Shown: positions 25,695 through 34,886 of the stretch, one piece after another
Numbering within the stretch: the stretch's first letter is position 1
How the letters are laid out: every line of letters starts with the position of its first letter
Origin: Deferribacter abyssi
GTDB taxonomy: Bacteria; Chrysiogenota; Deferribacteres; Deferribacterales; Deferribacteraceae
Length of the DNA: 57,969 nucleotides
Reading direction: 5' to 3'
NCBI RefSeq assembly: GCF_049472655.1
Contig: NZ_JAQNCS010000017.1
Location: 1-57,969, forward strand
Made by a program: the position numbers and the translations under genes
The notes under the pieces: model-generated
Database searches by the model: none
What the model was told of the DNA's origin: nothing
The model's input: the letters and a program-made list of their open reading frames with translations, nothing else

Positions 25695-26986
25695 ACAAAA
25701 TTGCAATTTATGCTAAATTTATATACTATGAAGACAAGATTATTGAAAACTCTTATTTATTGATTAATGGCAAAAAAATTGAAAAAACAATTAAAGTATT
25801 ACCCGAAAATATCAAAAATGACTATAAAATAATCTATAGAAGTAATTCTGCTATCTTCCCTGGATTTATTAATACACACACACATTTGCCAATGGTTTTT
25901 TTTAGAGGGCTTGCTGATGATCTTCCTTTAATGGAATGGCTTAAGAAATATATTTGGCCTGCAGAAAATAAGTGGCTTAGTGATGAATTCGTATATGATG
26001 CAACTTTACTTGCTGCTTGTGAACTGATTAAAAATGGTACTGTTTGTGCAAATGATATGTATTTTTACTCTGACTCAATTGCTCAAGCAATGATTAAAGT
26101 AGGAATGAAAGGTGTTGTAGGTGCAGGGGTATTAGATTTCCCAACAAAATTTGCCAAGAACTCAGAGGATTATTTAGATAAAGCTAAATTACTAATTGAG
26201 AAATATAATAATAATGAACTGATACGTATTGCAATATGCCCCCATGCACCTTATACTGTATCACCTGAAAATTATAAAAAATGTGTTGCTTTTGCTGAAA
26301 AATATGATTTAATTATTCACACTCATCTGGCGGAAACTGAGTGGGAAGTTGAAGAAATATATAAAAAGTATAGTAAAACTCCTTTACAACTAATGAATGA
26401 AATAGGAATGCTTGATACAAAATCAATCTTTGCCCACATGGTGCATTTAAGTGATGAAGAAATTGAGCTTTCTGGGGAAAAACATATAAATATTTCTCAT
26501 TGTTTGGAAAGTAATCTAAAACTTGCAAGTGGTTTTGCCAAAATAAAAAAATTGCATGATGCTGGAGCTAATATATCTATCGGAACAGATGGTGCTGCAA
26601 GTAACAATGATCTTGATATTTTAGCAGAAGTTTCAGTGGTATCAAAATTCCATAAAGCTTACAGTAATGATGCTACAGCAATAAATGCAAAAACAGCACT
26701 GTATATGATAACAATAAATTCAGCAAAAGGATTGTATATTGAAAATACAGGGCAAATAAAAGAAGGAAATTTTGCAGACCTAATCATTGTAGACCTAAAC
26801 AAATGTCATCTTCAACCTCTCTATAATCCTGTGTCTCAACTAATTTATGCTGCAAAGTCATCCGATATTACAGATGTTTTTATAAATGGTAACCATGTAA
26901 TGGAAAATAGAAAAATTATAACAGTTGATGAAGAGGAAATTTTGGATAAAGCAAAGTACTGGGGGAAGAAAATAAGTGAGGTGTGA
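25691..26986 (+). CDS. Amidohydrolase: methylthioadenosine/S-adenosylhomocysteine or aminofutalosine deaminase
   Basis: A 431-residue metal-dependent deaminase of the MtaD/TrzN-like group. Metal ligands are His63 and His65 (NTHTHLP), His in CPHAPYT and HTHLAET, and Asp in GTDGAASNNDLD. FFRGLADDLPLMEWL is the family loop after the metal site. The default substrates are 5'-methylthioadenosine and S-adenosylhomocysteine. Since mqnD at 32261-33052 shows a futalosine menaquinone pathway, the related reaction on 6-aminodeoxyfutalosine is a real alternative. Located between a HAD phosphatase (ATGA overlap) and purB, it probably acts in purine salvage. Confidence 0.85.
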   Translation: MNKIAIYAKFIYYEDKIIENSYLLINGKKIEKTIKVLPENIKNDYKIIYRSNSAIFPGFINTHTHLPMVFFRGLADDLPLMEWLKKYIWPAENKWLSDEFVYDATLLAACELIKNGTVCANDMYFYSDSIAQAMIKVGMKGVVGAGVLDFPTKFAKNSEDYLDKAKLLIEKYNNNELIRIAICPHAPYTVSPENYKKCVAFAEKYDLIIHTHLAETEWEVEEIYKKYSKTPLQLMNEIGMLDTKSIFAHMVHLSDEEIELSGEKHINISHCLESNLKLASGFAKIKKLHDAGANISIGTDGAASNNDLDILAEVSVVSKFHKAYSNDATAINAKTALYMITINSAKGLYIENTGQIKEGNFADLIIVDLNKCHLQPLYNPVSQLIYAAKSSDITDVFINGNHVMENRKIITVDEEEILDKAKYWGKKISEV

Positions 26987-26991
26987 AATAA

Positions 26992-28428
26992 ATGAGTAGA
27001 TACGAGACTTTTGTTAATCCACTAACTGAGAGATATGCTTGCAAAGAAATTCAATATATTTTTTCTCCACAAAAAAAGTTTAGCACATGGAGAAAACTAT
27101 GGATTGCTTTGGCTGAAGCTGAAAAAGAACTAGGGCTCCCAATTACAGAAGAGCAGATTAAAGAAATGAAGTCTAATATAAATAATATCGATTTTGAGTA
27201 TGCAAAAGAAATGGAAAAAAGTTTGAGGCATGATGTAATGGCTCATGTTCATACTTTCGGTAAGATAGCTCCAAATGCCAAGCCAATCATACATCTTGGT
27301 GCCACATCAGCTTATGTGGGTGATAATTGCGATTTAATTGTTATGAAAGAGGCCTTGATTCATATTAGAAAAAAATTGGTAAATTTAATTTATAATTTAA
27401 GAAACTTTGCCTTAAAATACAAACATCTTCCTACTTTAGGATTCACTCACTATCAACCTGCTCAACTTACCACAGTTGGTAAAAGGGCCTCTTTATGGCT
27501 TCAAGATTTTATGCTTGATTTTGATGAACTTGAATATCTCTTACAAAACTTAAGATTTAGAGGTGTTAAAGGAACAACTGGAACTCAGGCCTCGTTTATG
27601 AAACTTTTTGACAATGATAGTGAAAAAGTAAAAAAACTGGATGAAATTGTTTCTAAAAAGATGGGATTTGATAAAGTTTTAAAAATAACAGGACAAACTT
27701 ATACTCGCAAACAAGATACAAAAGTGTTAAGTCTTCTTGCAAAAATAGCAGAGTCAGCCCATAAAATGGCCACTGATATAAGATTATTACAAAACCTAAA
27801 AGAAGTTGAAGAGCCTTTTGAGAAGAAACAGATTGGTTCAAGTGCTATGGCTTACAAAAGAAACCCCATGAGAAGTGAAAGGGTATGCGCTCTTGCAAGA
27901 CACATTATTACTCTTTCTTTGAATCCTTATATGACACATGCTATTCAATGGTTTGAACGCACTCTCGATGACTCTGCAAATAGAAGAATTACTATTCCTG
28001 AATCATTTATGGGAGTAGATGCGATACTCAATTTATTGATTAATATAACAGACGGTTTAATTGTATATGAAAAAATGATCGAAAAACATATCAAACAAGA
28101 ATTACCTTTTATGGCTACAGAAAATATTATAATGGAAGCAGTAAAAAAAGGCGCTGACAGGCAAGAAATGCACGAAATAATCAGAGTTCATTCTATGGAA
28201 GCTGGTAAAAAAATAAAGCTTGAAGGGATGGAAAATGATTTGCTTGAAAGATTGATAAAAGATAATCGTGTCCCACTAGATGAAAATGAAATAAAAACTC
28301 TTTTGGATCCAAAAGAGTTTATTGGCAGAGCCCCTGAGCAGGTTTTAGAATTTATAAATGAAGAAGTTGATCCCATTATTGAAAAATATAAAAATGAATT
28401 GGGTATAAATATAGAAATAAAAGTTTAA
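26992..28428 (+). CDS. purB: Adenylosuccinate lyase
   Basis: Splits SAICAR and adenylosuccinate in purine synthesis. A 478-residue fumarase/aspartase-superfamily protein with HDVMAHVHTFG, LGATSAYVGDN, TLGFTHYQPAQ and the signature GSSAMAYKRNPMRSE. The length and C-terminal extension resemble the longer, eukaryote-like PurB branch rather than the 430-residue Bacillus type. It is the last gene of its cluster, five bp after the deaminase stop, and faces the converging sensor kinase. Confidence 0.94.
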   Translation: MSRYETFVNPLTERYACKEIQYIFSPQKKFSTWRKLWIALAEAEKELGLPITEEQIKEMKSNINNIDFEYAKEMEKSLRHDVMAHVHTFGKIAPNAKPIIHLGATSAYVGDNCDLIVMKEALIHIRKKLVNLIYNLRNFALKYKHLPTLGFTHYQPAQLTTVGKRASLWLQDFMLDFDELEYLLQNLRFRGVKGTTGTQASFMKLFDNDSEKVKKLDEIVSKKMGFDKVLKITGQTYTRKQDTKVLSLLAKIAESAHKMATDIRLLQNLKEVEEPFEKKQIGSSAMAYKRNPMRSERVCALARHIITLSLNPYMTHAIQWFERTLDDSANRRITIPESFMGVDAILNLLINITDGLIVYEKMIEKHIKQELPFMATENIIMEAVKKGADRQEMHEIIRVHSMEAGKKIKLEGMENDLLERLIKDNRVPLDENEIKTLLDPKEFIGRAPEQVLEFINEEVDPIIEKYKNELGINIEIKV

Positions 28429-28462
28429 TAGTTTAATCCTTACTTTTTAATATAATTTAATT

Positions 28463-28507
28463 GCAGCTGAAAAGTAATTATTTGTTTATATACAATTTTT
28501 CAGTGGC
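28463..28507. terminator. Possible bidirectional hairpin between purB and the sensor kinase
   Basis: CTGAAAA (28467-28473) pairs with TTTTCAG (28497-28503), with partial pairing outside it and a 23-nt loop. There is no strong U-run on either side, so the terminator call is weak. Confidence 0.3.
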
Positions 28508-28512
28508 AGAGA

Positions 28513-30687
28513 CTAATTGTTAAACAGCTCTATTATTAACTCTAATAGTTTATCAAGAGCAAAAGGTTTTTTTAAAAAAGGTAATTCCATATTTTTTACA
28601 GGATAACCTGACATCACAATGATGTTTTTACATAAACTTTTAAGCTTTTCCAAAAGTTCTAGACTATCTATATCCGCCACATAATAATCAGTAATAATTA
28701 CGTCATAAGTATTTTTTTCAGCTAAACGTATTCCTTCAACTCCTGATGTGGTAAAATCTATATCTGCCCCATAGTTTTCAAGATACATAATCAGAGGTTC
28801 TATAATATATTTTTCATCATCAATAATCAGTATTTTTTTATTTATCAATAAATTTTCATTTCTTTTATTTTTTTTAAACTCTTCTTTAAATTCATTTTTT
28901 GACTTTGCTTCAGGTAATAATATATAAAATGTTGTTCCCTCCCCTAATTCTGATTCAAAAGTAATATAGCCATTATTATTTTTTACAAGTCCATAAACTT
29001 GAGCAAGTCCCAATCCATTACCAAATTCTTTAGTGGTAAAATATGGATCAAATATTTTCTTTCTTATTTTTTCTGGAATACCTTCTCCCGAATCTGATAT
29101 GCTGATACAAACATATTTGCCATTCTCAACTAAACTAACCAGGTCTTTAAAACTATTATCTTTTATTTCTATTTTTTCTAACACAATTTTTATTTCTCCC
29201 TGCTTATCCCCTATGGCATCCTTTGCATTTACACAGATATTCATCAAAACTCTATCGAGCTGAACTGGATCAACAAATACTATATATTTTTCGTATTGGT
29301 TATATTTAAAACTTATCTTTATTTTCTTTGGGAAAGTATTATTTAGTATTTTTGTAAATTCTTTAACAAATGGAACTAAATCGATGAACTGTCCTGTACC
29401 TTCGGATTGCCTTGCAAAATCAAGAAGTTGTTTGATTACCCCTGCTGCTTTGTCTACTAGTTTTTCAATATTTTCTAAAAATTCTAATTTTTTACTGTCA
29501 CTTTCAAGCATTTTTAATGCATTACTCATCCCCATAATACCCGTTAATATATTATTAAAATCATGAGCTATCCCAGCTGTAAGTTGGCCTATTGCTGCAA
29601 GCCTATCTAATCTTGAAATCTCTTGTTCATATTTAACAATATCTGTAACATTAACAGCAAGTATCATCTTATAAATTTCATTTTCAATTTTCAAATCTTT
29701 TATATATATTTTGAAGTAATTGTCGTTTTGGGATAATATAGTGTTATTATTTACTAATAAGTTATTAACTTCTTTTTTCTTAAAAAACTTATTGAAAACA
29801 TTATTACTTAAAACAATATTATTTAGTTCATCTACTACACATACCCCTGATTGTAAATTATCTAAAATATGCTCAAGAAAAGCATAATTAATCTTTAATT
29901 GATCAATCAGTTTTAAATTGTTACTTATAGATTTTTTCAAGCGCTTTTTCTTGCTTGAGTAGTCAATAATCAAACTTATAATCTTCAAAATAGTTTTAAA
30001 ACGTTCTTCTACTATTTTTCTTACTTCATTAATAGGTAATACAACTATCTGATTGTCAGACAAGTAAAAAAGTTTATAATTTTCACCTTCAATTGTTTTA
30101 GAATCAAATAACTTTATAATTTCTTTAACTTCATATTCATAAAAATTATGCAGGTATAATTTAGGTTTATTATTTTCTATTTTTATAATTGCAATTTTAT
30201 TAAAATTATAAATTTTAATAAAATTTTCAATAATATCCTCTTCAGTTATATCATCTTTTTCCAAAAACGTTGTAATAAGAGAATAAATCTTTTTAGAGTA
30301 CTCTGAAATCTCTTTCTTCTCTATGAAATTTTCAAAATGTTGAGTTATACTTTTTAGATACCCGTGGAATAAAATTTTCTCGTCTTTATGTTCAAAAAAA
30401 GTAAAATCAATCACCCAAAACTTTTGATTATTGACTTCAATTTGATATAGTAGTTCAATGTATTTTTTATGTTTTGCGTTTTCAATAAAATAGTTAAAAG
30501 CATCTTTATGGTTTGTTGTTAAAATTTCTTTAAAAAAATTATTATTATACACAATAGACTTATCAGAAATGTAATTCAAAACTTCATCGGAAATATATGT
30601 GATACGAACTGTATCTTTTTTTATAATTCCTTCATAGTATATGAAGCCGAGTTTTGATAAAACATCTCTTGCTTCCTTATTATTCAA
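28513..30687 (-). CDS. Soluble hybrid sensor histidine kinase with receiver domain
   Basis: 724 residues with no obvious transmembrane helix. Order: N-terminal PAS-like sensing region (to about 130), a middle region with a coiled segment, a second PAS-like stretch (about 270-350), HisKA with phospho-acceptor His375 (AGIAHDFNNIL), an HATPase domain (VCVNAKDAIGD, ISDSGEGIP, FGNGLGLAQVYG), and a C-terminal receiver with phospho-acceptor Asp667 (VIITDYYVAD). The start is TTG 30687 with GGGAGG 5 nt upstream. No output regulator is adjacent, so the receiver may act in a phosphorelay or in self-control. The signal is unknown. Confidence 0.9.
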   Translation of the reverse strand: MNNKEARDVLSKLGFIYYEGIIKKDTVRITYISDEVLNYISDKSIVYNNNFFKEILTTNHKDAFNYFIENAKHKKYIELLYQIEVNNQKFWVIDFTFFEHKDEKILFHGYLKSITQHFENFIEKKEISEYSKKIYSLITTFLEKDDITEEDIIENFIKIYNFNKIAIIKIENNKPKLYLHNFYEYEVKEIIKLFDSKTIEGENYKLFYLSDNQIVVLPINEVRKIVEERFKTILKIISLIIDYSSKKKRLKKSISNNLKLIDQLKINYAFLEHILDNLQSGVCVVDELNNIVLSNNVFNKFFKKKEVNNLLVNNNTILSQNDNYFKIYIKDLKIENEIYKMILAVNVTDIVKYEQEISRLDRLAAIGQLTAGIAHDFNNILTGIMGMSNALKMLESDSKKLEFLENIEKLVDKAAGVIKQLLDFARQSEGTGQFIDLVPFVKEFTKILNNTFPKKIKISFKYNQYEKYIVFVDPVQLDRVLMNICVNAKDAIGDKQGEIKIVLEKIEIKDNSFKDLVSLVENGKYVCISISDSGEGIPEKIRKKIFDPYFTTKEFGNGLGLAQVYGLVKNNNGYITFESELGEGTTFYILLPEAKSKNEFKEEFKKNKRNENLLINKKILIIDDEKYIIEPLIMYLENYGADIDFTTSGVEGIRLAEKNTYDVIITDYYVADIDSLELLEKLKSLCKNIIVMSGYPVKNMELPFLKKPFALDKLLELIIELFNN

Positions 30688-30741
30688 GTTAACCTCCCAA
30701 AGTAAAAACTTTAAAAATAGTTATCAAACTATCATATTTAA

Positions 30742-31599
30742 TTATAATGATTTAATCAAAAAGAAGGAAGATTTTTTTAACTTTACAAAATTATTTTTAC
30801 TGTTAAGTTTGAAAAAATCACCATCAAGCTGAAACTCATCCGTACCACATATTTTTAGAATATTACAAGTAGATTTATTACCCACAAATCCTTTGTGAAA
30901 GGATATGGATACAATGTTTTTTAAAAGTTTTAATTTAGATTTATTATCTAAGTAAAAGATGTTAAGGAGATTTTTTTTAAATGCTCTTGATAAAACAAAA
31001 TTTCCTGCGTATTTATTACTAACAGCTACAATCATATGATATGCATTAATTTTTCTTCCATTAATGTACACATTAAAAGGATAGAATTTTTTAAATAATA
31101 AAGAATTAATCCCTGATTTGATATACGCCATTTTACCATATTTTTTTTTAAAAGCTAAATCTACATATTTTACAGCTGTGGCGTCGAAACCTACACCTAA
31201 CATAAGTGTAAAATATCTTCCTCCAATAAATCCTAATGGTATTGAATCAAACTCAACTATACTCATTTTTTCTGCAGCAAGCTCAGGTTTTAATGGGATA
31301 TTATATTCCCTACAAAATACATTACTGGTGCCAAATGGTAAATTATAAAACAGTATAGCTTTGTTTTTATCTCTTCTTGATTCAATTCCATTTATTACCT
31401 CATTTATCAAACCATCTCCACCAGCAGTAATTATCAAATCATATTCTTCATTATGAGATATTTTTTCTGCATGATTTACATATTCAGTAAAAACTACTTT
31501 TATATCTGTAAGCTTTTTATAAAGTATCTTTAAGCAGTTATCAAATATTTCTCTATTAAATGAACCACTTACGGGATTCGCAACAATAATAGTTTTCAT
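30742..31599 (-). CDS. Diacylglycerol-kinase-like lipid kinase
   Basis: 285 residues of the DagK/YegS/sphingosine-kinase catalytic fold: IIVANPVSGS at the N-terminus, the ATP-binding AGGDGLINEVINGI (Gly60-Asp62) and LPFGTSNVF. Members phosphorylate diacylglycerol or related lipids, often at the inner face of the membrane. The start overlaps the stop of the ICMT-like gene by ATGA, pointing to a shared lipid pathway. The exact lipid cannot be told. Confidence 0.85.
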   Translation of the reverse strand: MKTIIVANPVSGSFNREIFDNCLKILYKKLTDIKVVFTEYVNHAEKISHNEEYDLIITAGGDGLINEVINGIESRRDKNKAILFYNLPFGTSNVFCREYNIPLKPELAAEKMSIVEFDSIPLGFIGGRYFTLMLGVGFDATAVKYVDLAFKKKYGKMAYIKSGINSLLFKKFYPFNVYINGRKINAYHMIVAVSNKYAGNFVLSRAFKKNLLNIFYLDNKSKLKLLKNIVSISFHKGFVGNKSTCNILKICGTDEFQLDGDFFKLNSKNNFVKLKKSSFFLIKSL

Positions 31600-32198
31600 T
31601 TTTTAAACCTAAAGAATTTTGGTATTAACATTGGAACTTCTTTTCTATAATTTATGTATTCTGTGCTATAATATTTTATCAATTTTCTTTCTTCATTTAT
31701 TGCACCAATTATGAAATATAATGTAAAAATAATATTTACTATTAAGTCTTTTAACTTTAATGGTCTTGACCACAGTAATACAATACCAGTAAAATAGTAT
31801 GGATGTCTTACATATCCTAATGCACCTTCAACTAACATTTTTTTATGAGGATTTGTCTCTGTCACACCTTTGCTGAAAAACCGTTTTATTTGTTTAATTC
31901 CTAAAAATTCACTATTATTATAAGACTTAGAAGCATAGTAACCAAATAATAAAGCCGCTATACTAACAATATAAAGCACTATCTTTATCACTAAAGGAGG
32001 ATTGAAAAAATATATACTATTTTCAATTTTATTATAAAAGATTACTGCAGGAATCAATAAAAACACTGAAACCATAACATAAAAACTTCTATACCACCAT
32101 TTATAATATATTTTATTCATAATAACATCATCTGCCATTATTGAATGCAATATACAATAAAAAATAAGATAAAAAGCAAGTATATAATAATATTTCAT
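31596..32198 (-). CDS. Membrane methyltransferase, ICMT/PEMT-like
   Basis: A 200-residue membrane protein with about five helices. The C-terminal block GYVRHPYYFTGIVLLW followed by NEERKLIKYY...Y..YRKEVPMLIP is the SAM-binding signature of isoprenylcysteine carboxyl methyltransferase / phospholipid N-methyltransferase relatives, including many bacterial proteins of unknown substrate (some near NnrU). It is paired by ATGA with the lipid kinase. Inference: modifies a membrane lipid or isoprenoid. Confidence 0.7.
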   Translation of the reverse strand: MKYYYILAFYLIFYCILHSIMADDVIMNKIYYKWWYRSFYVMVSVFLLIPAVIFYNKIENSIYFFNPPLVIKIVLYIVSIAALLFGYYASKSYNNSEFLGIKQIKRFFSKGVTETNPHKKMLVEGALGYVRHPYYFTGIVLLWSRPLKLKDLIVNIIFTLYFIIGAINEERKLIKYYSTEYINYRKEVPMLIPKFFRFKK

Positions 32199-32216
32199 AC
32201 TTTAATAATAAGTAAA

Positions 32217-32245
32217 TTTTATTAAAAATAAAAGAGTTTTGTCAA
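32217..32245 (-). promoter_or_regulatory. Possible promoter of the ICMT-lipid kinase-sensor kinase genes
   Basis: A perfect -35 TTGACA (32240-32245 on the minus strand) is followed after 17 bp by ATAAAA, a poor -10. It sits in the 62-bp gap after mqnD. Confidence 0.35.
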
Positions 32246-32260
32246 AATAAAGCAATGTTA

Positions 32261-33052
32261 TTACACAAAGCAAGATTGATCAATGTTTAGAAAAGTAGAT
32301 AATTGATTTATATATTTTGATAAATCATAAGAATTATCATTAACAAAAGCATCAATATGTTTTCTAAGTATTATTTCATTTAATTCTTGAGCATATTTTT
32401 CAACAAACGGTTTTATTTCAAAAAAGTTGTTTTTCGCATAATCTAATGATTTCCTAATAAGACTATTGATTTCAGGAGTAAGCTCAATAAGTTCTCTCTT
32501 TAAAACGATCGCACCAAGCGGAATAGGTGCATTAAATTTTTCATCCCATATAACACCTAAATCACATATAAGATTTAATCCAAAAGTTTTATAAACAAAT
32601 CTTCCTTCATGAATTAATAGTCCAGCATCAGCATCACCTTTTATAATTGCAGGAATTATTCTGTCAAATCTCAAATGAAAAAAGTTAAAATCATCGCCAT
32701 AAAAATATTTAAATAAATTATAAGCAGTGGTATTAAAGCCTGGTATCGCTATACTCTTTCCTTTCAACTCATCAATCTTTTTGAAATTTTTTGATACTAA
32801 AATAGGTCCATAACCATAACTTAACGCACCACCACTTTTAAGTATTACGTATTTGTCAATTAATTTTGGTATGACTCCATAAGAAACTTTTATTATATCC
32901 AAAAAATTATTGATAGCTATATTATTTAAAACTTCCACATCATCAAGAACAACTTTAAATTCATAAGGTGTATCTATTAATCTGTTTATTAATGCACCAA
33001 AAATATAAGTATCATTAGGACATGTGGAAATACCAAGTGCAAGTTTTTTCAT
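32261..33052 (-). CDS. mqnD: 1,4-dihydroxy-6-naphthoate synthase
   Basis: A late step of the futalosine route to menaquinone, converting cyclic dehypoxanthine futalosine to dihydroxynaphthoate. A 263-residue periplasmic-binding-like fold with the family opening LGISTCPNDTYIFGAL, SGGALSYGYGPILVS, and DAGLLIHEGRFVYKTFGL containing the catalytic His. It starts inside the stop of the MoaD-like gene (ATGA). MqnA, MqnB and MqnC are not in the window. It implies menaquinone-based respiration. Confidence 0.92.
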   Translation of the reverse strand: MKKLALGISTCPNDTYIFGALINRLIDTPYEFKVVLDDVEVLNNIAINNFLDIIKVSYGVIPKLIDKYVILKSGGALSYGYGPILVSKNFKKIDELKGKSIAIPGFNTTAYNLFKYFYGDDFNFFHLRFDRIIPAIIKGDADAGLLIHEGRFVYKTFGLNLICDLGVIWDEKFNAPIPLGAIVLKRELIELTPEINSLIRKSLDYAKNNFFEIKPFVEKYAQELNEIILRKHIDAFVNDNSYDLSKYINQLSTFLNIDQSCFV

Positions 33053-33288
33053 CCACCACCCACTGGGGAAAAGAAAACCACCGTATCACCATCTTTCACA
33101 ATTGTTTTTTCATCTGAATGGAGACCGTTTACCAAAATAATTTGTATTTTTTCACCTGGAATACCATAATAGTTTATTATTTCTTCTACAGTAACTTCTT
33201 CTCCTTTATTATCAAAATTTACTTCAAATTTACCTGATTCTTTAGTAAGATATCTTGTCAAGTCAGCATAAGCCTTAACTTTTATCAT
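33049..33288 (-). CDS. MoaD/ThiS-like small sulfur-carrier protein
   Basis: 79 residues with a ubiquitin-like fold pattern and a C-terminal PVGGG, whose terminal Gly would be adenylated and thiocarboxylated. I chose ATG 33288 (MIKVKAY): the upstream TTG at 33300 would overlap the mlaD stop, and the GAGGGTGG ribosome site lies between the two. MoaD-type carriers supply sulfur for molybdopterin, ThiS-type for thiazole; the sequence looks closer to MoaD. No moaE, moeB or thi gene adjoins it. It is wedged between mlaD and mqnD and overlaps mqnD. Confidence 0.75.
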   Translation of the reverse strand: MIKVKAYADLTRYLTKESGKFEVNFDNKGEEVTVEEIINYYGIPGEKIQIILVNGLHSDEKTIVKDGDTVVFFSPVGGG

Positions 33289-33296
33289 TTCCACCC

Positions 33297-34874
33297 TCAA
33301 TTAGATGGTAACGGTACTTTCCCAAAAAGATACTTTAAATCTTCATCAAGAAAAATAATTCCACCACCAAAAAATGCACTTCTTGTTTCATCATTTAAGA
33401 AATCATCATAACCAATATTTAAGAAAAGATTTTTAGTAAAATTATACTGTAGCTTTGTTTTTAAATGAGGTTTTCTGTCTTCGGAATCATCTGAGAAATC
33501 ATATGCATCAAAACTAAGTTGTAATTTCTCATTTTTTAAAGGAAAATAGTCAGCACCTACTCCAAACTCAGATTCCATAAGACCTATTCTTAAGTCAAGT
33601 TGATCATAGAACCTTTGAACATACTGCGCTATAAAAGTAAGAGAGTTTTTTTCTCTCCTTGTTTCAGTAACAGAATAACTACTACTAGTAGCACCTGTAT
33701 TACCATCAACATAGTATGGAATATCACCTGTAAAACTATAGTCTGTTACCACGGTGTATGGTTTTCCACCAGTACTTGTGGCTACACCCAAAAGATAATA
33801 TTTGTTTTTGCGTGGTTGAATCTTTAGATGTAAATACCCCTTTGTTTCTCCTGTATCCCACATTTTTTCACCACTAAAAGATAAATAAAACTTAAATCTA
33901 TCATAAGCGGTAACAAGTTTTTTTAAACCTTTAATTGTTTTTTTCACATCTTGAGCTGTCTCATTATCATTTATAAGTGTTCCAATCGTACCTTGTCCGT
34001 TATTTATTTTATCAGTAATTGCATTAAGGTTATCCACTGTTTTTTCCAATTTTGTAGTAACAACCTTCATGTTAGAAATTGTTTTGCGTAAATCACCCTT
34101 TGAATTTCCTATAAGTTCATCTATGTTAGTAGTTATATTATTAATTTTAGTAGCAATTAGAGGAGTTTGAGTTTTTAAGGTTTCAGATACTTCCTTTAGA
34201 TTAGCAATCAAATCATTAACATTTTGCTGATTACTTAATGTTATTTCTTTTAATGATGAAGTAATAGTTTCAACATTCTTTACAATCTGATTAATACGTT
34301 TCTGATTTTCTTCAAGCATAACTCTGATATACTCTGTAGAGTAGCGTATATTTTCCAAAGTAAGTTTCATGTTTGTTTTACCATTATCTGATGCTAGTAC
34401 TTCTCTCAAAGACTCAGTAATAGCTTTTATATCGTCAGCAATGTCTGCAAGTTTATTTTGAAGTTGGTCAAGATCAACAGTCCCTTTGTATTTATCAATT
34501 TGACTGCCAGCAACAAGATAACCTGTATTTTTCTCGTTTTTAGTGATAAGCTCTAGATATTTTTCCCCAAGAAATCCAGCTGATCTTATAGTTGCAATTA
34601 CGTTATCAGGAATTTTATATCTATTATTAATTATCACTTTAACTTCTACTTTATCTCCCACTAGTTCTATATTTTTTACTTTTCCAACTTCAACACCACG
34701 GTATTTTACTATAGCGTCCTTCACAAGTCCATTTGCATCATTTATATATACGATCACTTCATACCCGTTTTTTTTACCCCAATTTATATCACCCACTTTT
34801 GTGGTCATATAACCGAGCAATAAAAGTCCTAACACAACAAAAACACCGACTTTTGCCTCTAACGAATAACGCAT
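33297..34874 (-). CDS. mlaD: MlaD-type MCE protein with C-terminal beta-rich (probable outer-membrane barrel) domain
   Basis: 525 residues, more than twice the size of E. coli MlaD. An N-terminal helix (residues 7-26, VGVFVVLGLLLLGY) anchors it in the inner membrane. One MCE domain follows (about 36-115; VKYRGVEVGKVKNI). A long helical stretch (about 130-310) has many heptad-like repeats. The last 200 residues alternate polar and aromatic residues as short beta strands with Gly/Asp/Asn turns, as in an outer-membrane barrel. MlaD-barrel fusions bridging the envelope have been described in diderm Firmicutes (Veillonella). It lies with mlaE and mlaF; no MlaC or MlaB gene adjoins. Confidence 0.82.
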   Translation of the reverse strand: MRYSLEAKVGVFVVLGLLLLGYMTTKVGDINWGKKNGYEVIVYINDANGLVKDAIVKYRGVEVGKVKNIELVGDKVEVKVIINNRYKIPDNVIATIRSAGFLGEKYLELITKNEKNTGYLVAGSQIDKYKGTVDLDQLQNKLADIADDIKAITESLREVLASDNGKTNMKLTLENIRYSTEYIRVMLEENQKRINQIVKNVETITSSLKEITLSNQQNVNDLIANLKEVSETLKTQTPLIATKINNITTNIDELIGNSKGDLRKTISNMKVVTTKLEKTVDNLNAITDKINNGQGTIGTLINDNETAQDVKKTIKGLKKLVTAYDRFKFYLSFSGEKMWDTGETKGYLHLKIQPRKNKYYLLGVATSTGGKPYTVVTDYSFTGDIPYYVDGNTGATSSSYSVTETRREKNSLTFIAQYVQRFYDQLDLRIGLMESEFGVGADYFPLKNEKLQLSFDAYDFSDDSEDRKPHLKTKLQYNFTKNLFLNIGYDDFLNDETRSAFFGGGIIFLDEDLKYLFGKVPLPSN

Positions 34875-34886
34875 TTAATCCCCCAT

